Positions 1 through 5,264 of a stretch of 18,921 nucleotides of DNA are shown here, piece by piece. The notes below the pieces were generated by a model, which saw only the letters and a list, made by a program, of their open reading frames with translations, ran no database searches and was not told where the DNA came from. This stretch comes from an uncultured Parasutterella sp. Its GTDB lineage: Bacteria > Pseudomonadota > Gammaproteobacteria > Burkholderiales > Burkholderiaceae_F. The DNA is taken from NCBI GenBank assembly GCA_900766055.1, contig CAAFTZ010000053.1, forward strand, positions 1 through 18,921, written 5' to 3'. Within the stretch, counting starts at the first letter, position 1. Each line of letters begins with the position of its first letter. The position numbers and the translations under genes were made by a program.

Positions 1-81
1 CTGCCGGTCGGCTGGAAAAAAGCTGTGAAGAGTTTAGACAACTATCAAAAAGTGCCGGCGTCTTCTTATCTTAATACTTAA
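1..81 (+). CDS. C-terminal end of an upstream reading frame, probably IS21 transposase istA
   Basis: The first frame is open from base 1 to a TAA at 79-81 and encodes 26 residues ending in SSYLNT. It lies directly upstream of the small frame at 111 and of istB, where istA is expected in an IS21 element. The 26 residues alone are too few to recognise the family. Another frame running through the same bases (stop at 72-74, then open into the ORF at 111) is also plausible as istA sequence. The true frame of istA across this point is therefore uncertain, and a frameshift may separate its last domain. Confidence 0.4.
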   Translation: MPVGWKKAVKSLDNYQKVPASSYLNT

Positions 82-110
82 AAATCAACAATCGCTCAGA
101 GAAAGGCGAA

Positions 111-359
111 TTGGCGAATCGCTTGCGCTACATGGTCAAGAAACTTAAAACCGTTAGCCCTGAGACGCTGGAACTTGCCTTCACCCATGCAGTTGAAACA
201 GGAATATATGAAAAAAGCGCGTTTTTAAACTGTGTGAAAGCCTTTGCAACGGGCATGCCTACGAAAAAGGAGAAGAAAAAGAAAACTTCTGAAAACAGCG
301 AGTGCCTACGCCCTTTAGAAGAATTCTTCTCCTTCCTTGGAAATAACACAATTCAATAA
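111..359 (+). CDS. Small ORF resembling the C-terminal domain of IS21 IstA
   Basis: This 82-residue frame starts at a TTG preceded by an AAAGG motif and ends 15 bases before istB. Its central part, with VSPETLELAFTHAVETG near residues 15-31 and a following F-L-N-C-V-K-A helix, resembles the helical C-terminal tail of IS21 transposases (pattern: ...YSPERLEAACARALALG...SYKSV...). It is followed by a lysine-rich stretch (KKEKKKKT) and a short hydrophobic end. The same frame is open upstream to base 75 in a sensible continuation (NNRSEKGELANRL). I read it as the last domain of istA, either separated by a frameshift or produced by reinitiation. A separate small IS-encoded gene is the alternative. 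No catalytic residues are expected in this segment. Confidence 0.5.
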   Translation: MANRLRYMVKKLKTVSPETLELAFTHAVETGIYEKSAFLNCVKAFATGMPTKKEKKKKTSENSECLRPLEEFFSFLGNNTIQ

Positions 360-374
360 ATTGAAGAGATAAAA

Positions 375-1181
375 ATGAAAGATACTAGAAATACAGGAAA
401 AAATCCCCAATCTCTGGCCGAAAGAGTACATAGGATGACTAAAGAACTTCATTTGCCGGGCTTCCGTCAACGGTTGGAGGAAACTCTTGAGGATGCAACT
501 TGGCAGCAGATGACATCGTTGGAGCAAATCTATGATCTCCTAAATGCAGAAATAGTCAGAAGAGAGGCGAATACCGCAGTTAAGCTGCGCCGACACAGCA
601 ACCTCCCCTTGGATTTGATCAATGCCCGCTTCGAAGAACTCTACGAAAGCGAAAATCGCCGATGGGACACTAGACTTATGGCACTTGTAAGAGACGGTCA
701 GTGGATGCTCAGAGAGACTCCGGCCGACCTTATCCTCTCCGGAGCTTGTGGTGTAGGAAAAAGCTTCTTAGCAGGTTGTTGTGCTAACTACATGCTTGAT
801 CGCAGACATTCTGTTTACTTCATTCGTGCTGGAAGGCTCTTTATGGATCTTAAGGTCCATAGAGTCAATAACACGTTGGAAAAACGCAAGGCAGAACTCA
901 AAAGAATCGATTTACTCATTCTTGATGACTTTTTAATCGAAGACATGAGCGAAGAAGACTGCGCCGATTTGCTGGATATTATCAATGACAGAAACCGTCT
1001 GAAGCCGACGATCTATACAAGCCAGTTCAAATTGGAAGGATGGATCGAGAGACTGGGCAATAGCGCAATGACGCAAGCTGTAATCGATAGGATTGCACAT
1101 TCCTCATACCGCTTACATCTTGAAGGCACCTCTCAGAGACGAAGTGTAGAGGTGAAAGAAAATCTCAGTAACCATAGATAG
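375..1181 (+). CDS. istB: IS21-family helper ATPase IstB
   Basis: IstB is the AAA+ ATPase that assists the IstA transposase of IS21 elements in target selection and strand transfer. This 268-residue protein has the usual length. An N-terminal helical region (residues 10-115, including LHLPGFRQRLEE) precedes a Walker A motif GACGVGKS at residues 123-130, a Walker B LLILDDF at 180-186, and a C-terminal sensor/arginine region with TIYTSQF and AVIDRIAHSSYRLHLEG. These are standard for the DnaC/IstB clade. The ATG lies seven bases after a GAAGAG-like ribosome-binding site. The usual IstB G-x-x-G-x-GKS/T loop is intact and the frame is unbroken, so the protein could be active if istA is functional elsewhere. 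Confidence 0.93.
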   Translation: MKDTRNTGKNPQSLAERVHRMTKELHLPGFRQRLEETLEDATWQQMTSLEQIYDLLNAEIVRREANTAVKLRRHSNLPLDLINARFEELYESENRRWDTRLMALVRDGQWMLRETPADLILSGACGVGKSFLAGCCANYMLDRRHSVYFIRAGRLFMDLKVHRVNNTLEKRKAELKRIDLLILDDFLIEDMSEEDCADLLDIINDRNRLKPTIYTSQFKLEGWIERLGNSAMTQAVIDRIAHSSYRLHLEGTSQRRSVEVKENLSNHR

Positions 1182-1252
1182 TTACGGAGGATCAAACTGG
1201 GAGGCGCGTTGTAACCACCAACTATCCGCAAGAGATAGAGATAAGACGCACC

Positions 1253-1317
1253 TTGCGCATAGAGGGTGATTGCACTTCTCCGCTACGCTCCAAAGTGCAA
1301 TCACCCTCTATGCGCAA
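1253..1317. repeat. 25-bp perfect inverted repeat with 15-base loop inside the IS21 element
   Basis: The left arm at 1253-1277 begins TTGCGCATAGAGGG and the right arm at 1293-1317 is its exact reverse complement. The loop CTCCGCTACGCTCCA lies between them. It sits about 70 bases after the istB stop and before the terminal repeats. As RNA it would form a very stable hairpin. There is no T-run after it, so it is not a simple rho-independent terminator. It may block read-through into or out of the element, or be a REP-like insertion. Confidence 0.9.
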
Positions 1318-1377
1318 AACCTCAAACATATAGGACTATTTGTTAACATAAGAAAAGGAAGCTCTCGTGACTCCGCT

Positions 1378-1418
1378 GGTGCATTAACTTTGGATTGCCC
1401 GGTGCATTAATTCTGGAA
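1378..1418 (+). repeat. Paired terminal repeats of the IS21 right end
   Basis: Two 18-base copies at 1378-1395 (GGTGCATTAACTTTGGAT) and 1401-1418 (GGTGCATTAATTCTGGAA) differ at only four positions and are spaced 23 bases apart. IS21 elements carry such multiple repeats at their ends as transposase binding sites. The outer copy continues into TGAGCACA, the likely terminus. Confidence 0.75.
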
Positions 1419-1441
1419 TGAGCACATCTGAACTCTGATAG

Positions 1442-1470
1442 ATTTTTACTAGTGTTTTACTAGTAAAAAT
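1442..1470. repeat. ACTAGT double palindrome, copy 1
   Basis: A 12-bp perfect inverted repeat: ATTTTTACTAGT at 1442-1453 and ACTAGTAAAAAT at 1459-1470 around the spacer GTTTT. Each arm contains the self-complementary hexamer ACTAGT, and the two hexamers start 11 bases apart, one helical turn. The same 21- to 22-base unit recurs in reverse orientation at 1565-1586. This arrangement is typical of operator or partition-type sites for dimeric DNA-binding proteins. The binding protein is unknown; the RHH-like proteins encoded next door are candidates. Confidence 0.8.
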
Positions 1471-1565
1471 TTCGATACTCCATTCCCGACTTAATACAGT
1501 AATTGAGACTGTTCTGAGGTCCTTTACTCAAAATCAGCCCAATTAAAAAGCTTGCTTTTGCTGAT

Positions 1566-1586
1566 TTACTAGTAAAACACTAGTAA
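1566..1586. repeat. ACTAGT double palindrome, copy 2 (inverted relative to copy 1)
   Basis: TTACTAGT at 1566-1573 and ACTAGTAA at 1579-1586 flank the spacer AAAAC, with the same 11-base start-to-start spacing as copy 1. The reverse complement of this unit matches copy 1 across about 21 bases. About 95 bases separate the two copies, so together they form a large inverted repeat. Confidence 0.8.
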
Positions 1587-1688
1587 TGTCTTCATCATTT
1601 TGCTTTGTTTTTAGTTCGTTACGCAGGATGGTGAAGTTACTTTAGAGCCGTGGCCTTTAGTACTATTTTCATCTTCTTTCCTTCAAAA

Positions 1689-1850
1689 GGCTGGGCGTTT
1701 CATACTTTTACTGGCCCAGTTTGTATACAGTCTCAGGACCAGAGTTTATCGGGTCCTCGCTCGCTTATCCCTATGCGATTCATTGACTTAATAGATGCGA
1801 TGCGTAGGCCTACTTGTTCTGGTCGCCCATAAGGAACTGTTCCTTATGGG
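1689..1850 (+). ncRNA. Possible structured RNA: four consecutive stem-loops
   Basis: Reading the + strand, the stems are CTGGGC 1691-1696 with GCCCAG 1714-1719; AGGACC 1735-1740 with GGTCCT 1752-1757; CCTATGC 1770-1776 with GCGTAGG 1802-1808; and a 12-base arm at 1826-1837 with 1839-1850. Stem 3 contains one T-G pair and stem 1 can be extended by G-T pairs. These are wobble pairs in a + strand RNA but A-C mismatches in a minus strand RNA, which favours + transcription. I see no clear promoter and no match to a family I know. This is a pattern-based suggestion; chance pairing or the 3' untranslated region of the minus-strand operon are alternatives. Confidence 0.25.
1826..1850. repeat. Perfect 25-base palindrome downstream of the RHH operon
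   Basis: The arms CCCATAAGGAAC (1826-1837) and GTTCCTTATGGG (1839-1850) are exact reverse complements around a single central base. The palindrome begins about 20 bases past the stop of the minus-strand gene ending at 1871. It could therefore end that transcript, but no T-run follows on either strand. A protein binding site is equally possible. Confidence 0.6.
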
Positions 1851-1870
1851 TGTTCCGGATCACTCCCGCT

Positions 1871-2284
1871 TCATTGCTCATGTCCCGATTCAGCTATCAC
1901 AGGCTGCGGTTTTCCTGCTCCCAAAAGATCATCCAACCCTGGATAACCTCTTCTGATTACGCCCGCTTCTTCAAGTACTTTAACCGCACCAGATCTAAAA
2001 GCCGACTCACCTTTCTCTGATATTACCTTTTGAACTGCAGGAATGAAGGACGGCGAAAGGAGCACCAATTCTGCCAGAACGCTGCTGAAATCATCGCGTA
2101 TCAGCGCCATGGGATTTTTCCCTTTTAATTTAGCGATTGTATCGATCATCGCGCACTGATATGCTGTCGGGCGGACATTTATGTATGAACATCCGTTTTC
2201 TAAACTATTTTCTGACTTAGAAAATGTCAGATCATCTACGGCATCGGCCAAAAGGCCATTGTTCTTAATAGAAAGAGATTTCAT
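1871..2284 (-). CDS. Small ribbon-helix-helix-like protein, function unknown
   Basis: This is a 137-residue protein I do not recognise by name. Residues about 34-75 (SYINVRPTAYQ..., then two helices ending FSSVLAEL) have the shape of a ribbon-helix-helix DNA-binding domain: a short beta strand, a helix, a turn around KGKNP, and a second helix. The C-terminal third is polar with a conserved-looking EEAGVI / GYPGLDDLL stretch. Its ATG overlaps the stop of the upstream gene in an ATGA (2281-2284), a sign of translational coupling. The two proteins therefore probably act together. It is the last gene of a three-gene operon. RHH proteins often serve as antitoxins, plasmid copy or partition regulators, or autorepressors. 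The RHH call is fold-level inference from sequence pattern. Confidence 0.65.
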   Translation of the reverse strand: MKSLSIKNNGLLADAVDDLTFSKSENSLENGCSYINVRPTAYQCAMIDTIAKLKGKNPMALIRDDFSSVLAELVLLSPSFIPAVQKVISEKGESAFRSGAVKVLEEAGVIRRGYPGLDDLLGAGKPQPVIAESGHEQ

Positions 2285-2886
2285 TTAGATTCCCTCGTCA
2301 ATTTTTCTCTAACGGCGAAGAAAGAGGCAGAGTGTCCAGTAGACTCGTCCAGTTCCTGTTGAAGTTCTTCAACTCTTCGTTCGTCCCCAGCTAATAGTGC
2401 CTTATCCAATTCATCATCCAGACAGCTCCTATAGGCCATTTCATCATCTGAGAAACACGATATATCTGGATTTCCAAAATTCATAGTATTTTGGTACGCG
2501 TTCTTCACTCGACTCTGGAAATACTTAGTTACCCATGGAGTATCAAGATCTGAGGCCTTCACCCCGACCAGAGCGTCTGCTGCACCAGCAATTAACACTG
2601 CAGTGTCTTCTTCTCCAACTCTTTTCAACTGACGCATTAATAATTCATCCATCACAAACGCAATCAGGGTATTTCTAGAGACCCCAGACACAGCACTGAG
2701 TTCATCCAACAAGGCAATATCTGTGTCATAAAGTTTTAGGTTGTAGCGTTTGTCTTCTTTCGACTTAACGATCGAAAGGTCGTAATTTTTGAATCTGGAC
2801 CCCTTAATCGTTATGTCTAAATTACGAGGAAACATGCCCTCAAAAGTGCATCTGAACTTAACGTCTTTGTTGTTCGTTTCTTCCAT
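2281..2886 (-). CDS. Ribbon-helix-helix-like DNA-binding protein with acidic C-terminal domain
   Basis: This is a 201-residue protein, not identified to a named family. Residues about 48-87 (YNLKLYDTDIALLDEL, turn SGVSRN, helix TLIAFVMDELL) match the strand-helix-turn-helix layout of a ribbon-helix-helix domain. It is preceded by about 45 residues that look beta-rich. The remainder (90-201) is alpha-helical and acidic, with ELDKALLAGDERRVEELQQELDES, and may mediate protein contacts. The ATG follows GAGG by about five bases, a good ribosome-binding site. The gene lies 7 bases after the DUF4258-like gene and overlaps the next RHH-like gene by four bases, so the three are one operon. A regulator or antitoxin role is plausible but unproven. 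Confidence 0.7.
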   Translation of the reverse strand: MEETNNKDVKFRCTFEGMFPRNLDITIKGSRFKNYDLSIVKSKEDKRYNLKLYDTDIALLDELSAVSGVSRNTLIAFVMDELLMRQLKRVGEEDTAVLIAGAADALVGVKASDLDTPWVTKYFQSRVKNAYQNTMNFGNPDISCFSDDEMAYRSCLDDELDKALLAGDERRVEELQQELDESTGHSASFFAVREKLTRESK

Positions 2887-2893
2887 TTGAACC

Positions 2894-3292
2894 TCAGTAG
2901 ATAGTTTTGAGTTTCTTATAGCCGTGCATTACTGTCAGGACTGTGTCGCCACAAATAATGAGCCTCGTATTTCCTAAACGAGTCAGGGTATCCAATAACG
3001 CACACAGTTTCTTTCCAGAATGCAGCGACATTTCACTTATAAATAAATCGATGCTTTTGATCATTGAATTATTCATATTATATGCACTATTTTTATTCTT
3101 TTTTTGATTAATTTTTGTTTTTATATTCGCGATCAAATCTCTTAGTATCGCTCTTTCAATGAAGCAAGCAAAGGCTTCACCCTTTACTCTTTTCTTTGTT
3201 CCAAACCTAAGTAACGTCTCTACTTGCAAATCAGAAATACAACGCTGTTGCTGGCGGACTTCAGCATGATGTGTCATCGAGATATTTTTCAT
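2894..3292 (-). CDS. DUF4258-like small protein (possible toxin-like component)
   Basis: The N-terminal part (THHAEVRQQQR, then a helix VETLLRFG and KGEAFACFIERA) and the C-terminal LIICGDTVLTVMHGYKKL correspond to the H-A-x-x-R-x-x-x-R ... V-x-T-V-x-x pattern of DUF4258 proteins. These are small proteins common on mobile elements, and some are thought to resemble RelE/BrnT-like folds. Between the two halves is an unusually long, lysine- and asparagine-rich stretch. I chose the ATG at 3292 (132 residues). The more upstream ATG at 3337 falls between the -35 and -10 hexamers of a good promoter and so could not lie in that transcript; an ATG at 3304 is also possible. The gene is first in an operon with two RHH-like genes, an order that fits a toxin followed by DNA-binding antitoxins, but toxicity is inference. 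Confidence 0.65.
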   Translation of the reverse strand: MKNISMTHHAEVRQQQRCISDLQVETLLRFGTKKRVKGEAFACFIERAILRDLIANIKTKINQKKNKNSAYNMNNSMIKSIDLFISEMSLHSGKKLCALLDTLTRLGNTRLIICGDTVLTVMHGYKKLKTIY

Positions 3293-3321
3293 GATTGCAT
3301 CCATATTCTGAATATAATTGC

Positions 3322-3350
3322 ATATTATATTAATCAAATTTTATTGTCAA
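3322..3350 (-). promoter_or_regulatory. Sigma70-type promoter of the DUF4258/RHH operon
   Basis: Read on the minus strand, a perfect -35 TTGACA (3350-3345) is followed after 17 bases by TAATAT (3327-3322); an overlapping TATAAT lies at 15-base spacing. Transcription would start near 3315, just upstream of the ATGs at 3304 and 3292. This argues against the more upstream ATG at 3337. Confidence 0.6.
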
Positions 3351-3689
3351 ATATATTCATTTTATGGATATAGATTAATCTTATTTTTGCCGTCCCTGTT
3401 CGTCAGCCGTAGCGATCTCGTTATTAGAGCTGGCACATCACCGTTCAATTTATAAATGAACTTAGCGTTACTAATAAACTGATAAGGGGATGGCTTGATA
3501 GGGTTAGAAATAGCGTCGAGGCACAATATGTCATATCTCACTCAGGCTACCCGTTGATTAATCAGTAACTACTCCATCGCTTTATGAGTAACTGTCAGCG
3601 GATTTAACAGCCTTAAAACGTGTTGGAATTAGTTCTGCCGAATCTTTGAGTTTGAGTTAGTAACGCTGGATATGACATACGTCAACACT
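3351..3689. other. Decayed or unassigned sequence upstream of the DUF4258 operon
   Basis: No full-length gene is evident. On the minus strand a 60-codon frame runs from a GTG at 3541 to a TAA at 3362 with protein-like composition (for example AKFIYKLNGDVPALITRS). It has no clear ribosome-binding site and I do not recognise it. It may be the tail of a lost gene. Together with the HigA pseudogene next to it, the stretch looks like a remnant zone. Confidence 0.4.
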
Positions 3690-3915
3690 GTGTTCACCTT
3701 GCCATGTATCTCATATGTTGCTTGCATACGAAGCTACCTAGCGTCATCTTGGCCAGGGATTGCAGTGCTGAGCTTTACGGCCATTTCCGGAGATATAGCA
3801 ATCTCTCGACTCGCGTGACCGTTGCAGAGCAAACTCCTAAGTTAACAGCAAACTGACGCGCACTTAATCCAAGAGCCTTTAAAGACAATCCTACAATTCG
3901 TTCAAGGCAGGGGCA
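3690..3915 (-). pseudogene. Degraded HigA/VapI-type antitoxin (XRE family)
   Basis: Reading the minus strand, the frame near 3890-3812 gives LKALGLSARQFAVNLGVCSATVTRV, the helix-turn-helix of HigA-type antitoxins (usual form LGLSxxxLAxxLGVSxxTVSRxxNG). After a one-base frame change, 3796-3737 gives ISPEMAVKLSTAI, the family's diagnostic ISPEMAxRLxxA segment. An in-frame TAG at 3736-3734 follows, and then MQATYEI, matching the usual LQxxYDL. A further frame break and a TAG lie near the N-terminus. At least two frameshifts and two stops make it nonfunctional. No HigB toxin gene remains beside it; the space upstream is occupied by mcrC. Confidence 0.75.
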
Positions 3916-3947
3916 CGATTATTTTAGAGATTAGCGGTAATCCTCAT

Positions 3948-5264
3948 TCAAAGAGTCGGAAGAGCTATTCCCACTTTATATATCTGCTCGTAACCCTTAC
4001 AACAGCTAATTTTGTCCAGCTCGAGTTTCTCGGGACAAGACTGATTGGTGTAAATGATCAGACAGGGGATAAGTTTGTTCTCGCCGCTTAATCCGAGATT
4101 TTCATAAACAGAACTAAACCTCGCGTAGCCAGCTACTTGTCTGAGATCTTCTTTTTCGACGGAGCTAGTTATGTAATTAGGTTTGTATTTGGCATCCGCA
4201 ACAAAAAAAGGAATCTCTTCATATTGGCTTGTCCCAAAATAATCCAATTCTTGATAATTAGAACAGAAATGATATTTAACCCAGTGCGGATAATGTATGC
4301 GGCTCCTAAGCTCTTTAAGTACAAATAGCTCGAAGAGTTTTGGCATATTGATCCAATATGGGGGGACTAGGTTAGCCGAAGAGTCCGTCGGTCTGTCAAG
4401 AGATTGAAAAAAAAGTAGCTCATTGGCTATTCTTAAACAAGTTCCATAATCCTTAAAAAAAGGATTGGGCTTTAAATTTTTTACTGGTTTCAAATTACTC
4501 AGACTTGTCACCAGATCAAAAAATTTCATCTGCCTTCCAATTTCAGAAACAAGAAGTGAACCGCTGTCGCTACAACTTTTGCAGTTTTGTATGATGCGTT
4601 TACTTAGTTTTAAGGCTTCCTTCAATAATCTGTTTTCAGGAGAATCAAAATCAAACTCGTCGAACTTGCAAGTTAAAGATAAGGCGGCTTTTGAAGAAAT
4701 GTTTCTTTGGAGTTTTGAAAGCGCAACTTTCCCTTTTATCTTATGGGATAAGATAGCTTCCTTTGGATAATAAGCTCTTCTCAACCCTTTCTTTAAAAGT
4801 TTTTTCATCAGGCCTACAAACAGAATTGCTAAAAACAATTTGAAGTTGCCATTTTCTGATGAACAGGGAACAGGAGTCGCATCCCAGTCTATCGCGTAGA
4901 GATCGTCCGCGTTTTCCTCTGCCTCTGGGTTGAGCAAACCTTCAGATAGAAGCTTGATGTAATCAACGCGTTTCCCCTCTTCTACTTTTGGTTGGACCTC
5001 AATCTTTAACTTACCAGGTACGATCCAATCCACACCCACAAAATAACTACTTTTTACGAACAAACTGCCTTTCATTACTTTGGTCTCAAAGACAGTCCTT
5101 TTCTCCTCTGTTTCGATATGCCTTACTTTTACAGGATTCCAGCTCTTTGAATACAAAAAATCTGATTTATCTGAAGTCTCAAACCAAGACTTTACGCATC
5201 CAACTAAATCTAAAGAAGTAGAGCAGAGTTCTTCATGTTCCCTTAGAGTGATTGAGGCAAGCAT
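3948..5264 (-). CDS. mcrC: McrC-like nuclease subunit of a type IV restriction system
   Basis: McrC is the endonuclease partner that docks on the McrB GTPase ring and cleaves modified DNA. This 438-residue protein is somewhat longer than E. coli McrC (about 348). The N-terminal half (to about residue 150) has the beta-rich layout of McrC, with KLKIEVQPKV as its characteristic strand. The middle is helical with RLLKEALKLSK. The C-terminal half has the PD-(D/E)XK nuclease core: an acidic residue in QELDYF, then VADAKYK with D357 and K359, and the following DLRQVAGYARF helix. All key residues are present. The ATG follows TGGAGA with good spacing and overlaps the end of mcrB by 22 bases, showing tight coupling. 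It is the last gene of the five-gene cluster, and I see no strong terminator after it. The DNA is noticeably A+T-rich. Confidence 0.92.
   Translation of the reverse strand: MLASITLREHEELCSTSLDLVGCVKSWFETSDKSDFLYSKSWNPVKVRHIETEEKRTVFETKVMKGSLFVKSSYFVGVDWIVPGKLKIEVQPKVEEGKRVDYIKLLSEGLLNPEAEENADDLYAIDWDATPVPCSSENGNFKLFLAILFVGLMKKLLKKGLRRAYYPKEAILSHKIKGKVALSKLQRNISSKAALSLTCKFDEFDFDSPENRLLKEALKLSKRIIQNCKSCSDSGSLLVSEIGRQMKFFDLVTSLSNLKPVKNLKPNPFFKDYGTCLRIANELLFFQSLDRPTDSSANLVPPYWINMPKLFELFVLKELRSRIHYPHWVKYHFCSNYQELDYFGTSQYEEIPFFVADAKYKPNYITSSVEKEDLRQVAGYARFSSVYENLGLSGENKLIPCLIIYTNQSCPEKLELDKISCCKGYEQIYKVGIALPTL

Larger units (their letters stand above)
1..1426 (+). mobile_element. IS21-family insertion sequence, right-hand part (left end outside window)
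   Basis: An istB-type helper ATPase gene follows the tail of what is probably istA. About 240 bases after istB there are two closely related direct repeats that begin GGTGCATTAA and are 23 bases apart. Multiple terminal repeats of this sort are typical of IS21-family ends. The outermost copy runs on into TGAGCACA, so I place the right end at about 1426, where the element would finish in CA. The left end and most of istA lie before the window, so a target-site duplication cannot be checked here. The exact right boundary is inference. Confidence 0.75.
1427..1870. other. Gene-free stretch between the IS21 end and the RHH operon
   Basis: I find no convincing protein gene here. Short open frames near 1650-1832 and 1814-2020 have no ribosome-binding site and no recognisable composition. 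What the stretch does hold is unusual secondary structure: two ACTAGT double palindromes at 1442-1470 and 1566-1586, then four successive inverted repeats from 1691 to 1850. These are listed separately. Confidence 0.6.

Noticed and set aside
1442..1470. Resemblance of the ACTAGT pair to a TrpR operator
   Set aside because: TrpR operators have CTAG half-sites eight bases apart (ACTAGTTAACTAGT). Here the spacing is 11 bases, no trp gene is nearby, and the site is in an accessory region.
1650..2020. Two short + strand frames (1650-1832 and 1814-2020)
   Set aside because: No ribosome-binding sites. The second overlaps the RHH-like gene on the other strand, and the first coincides with the stem-loop series and has no protein-like pattern.
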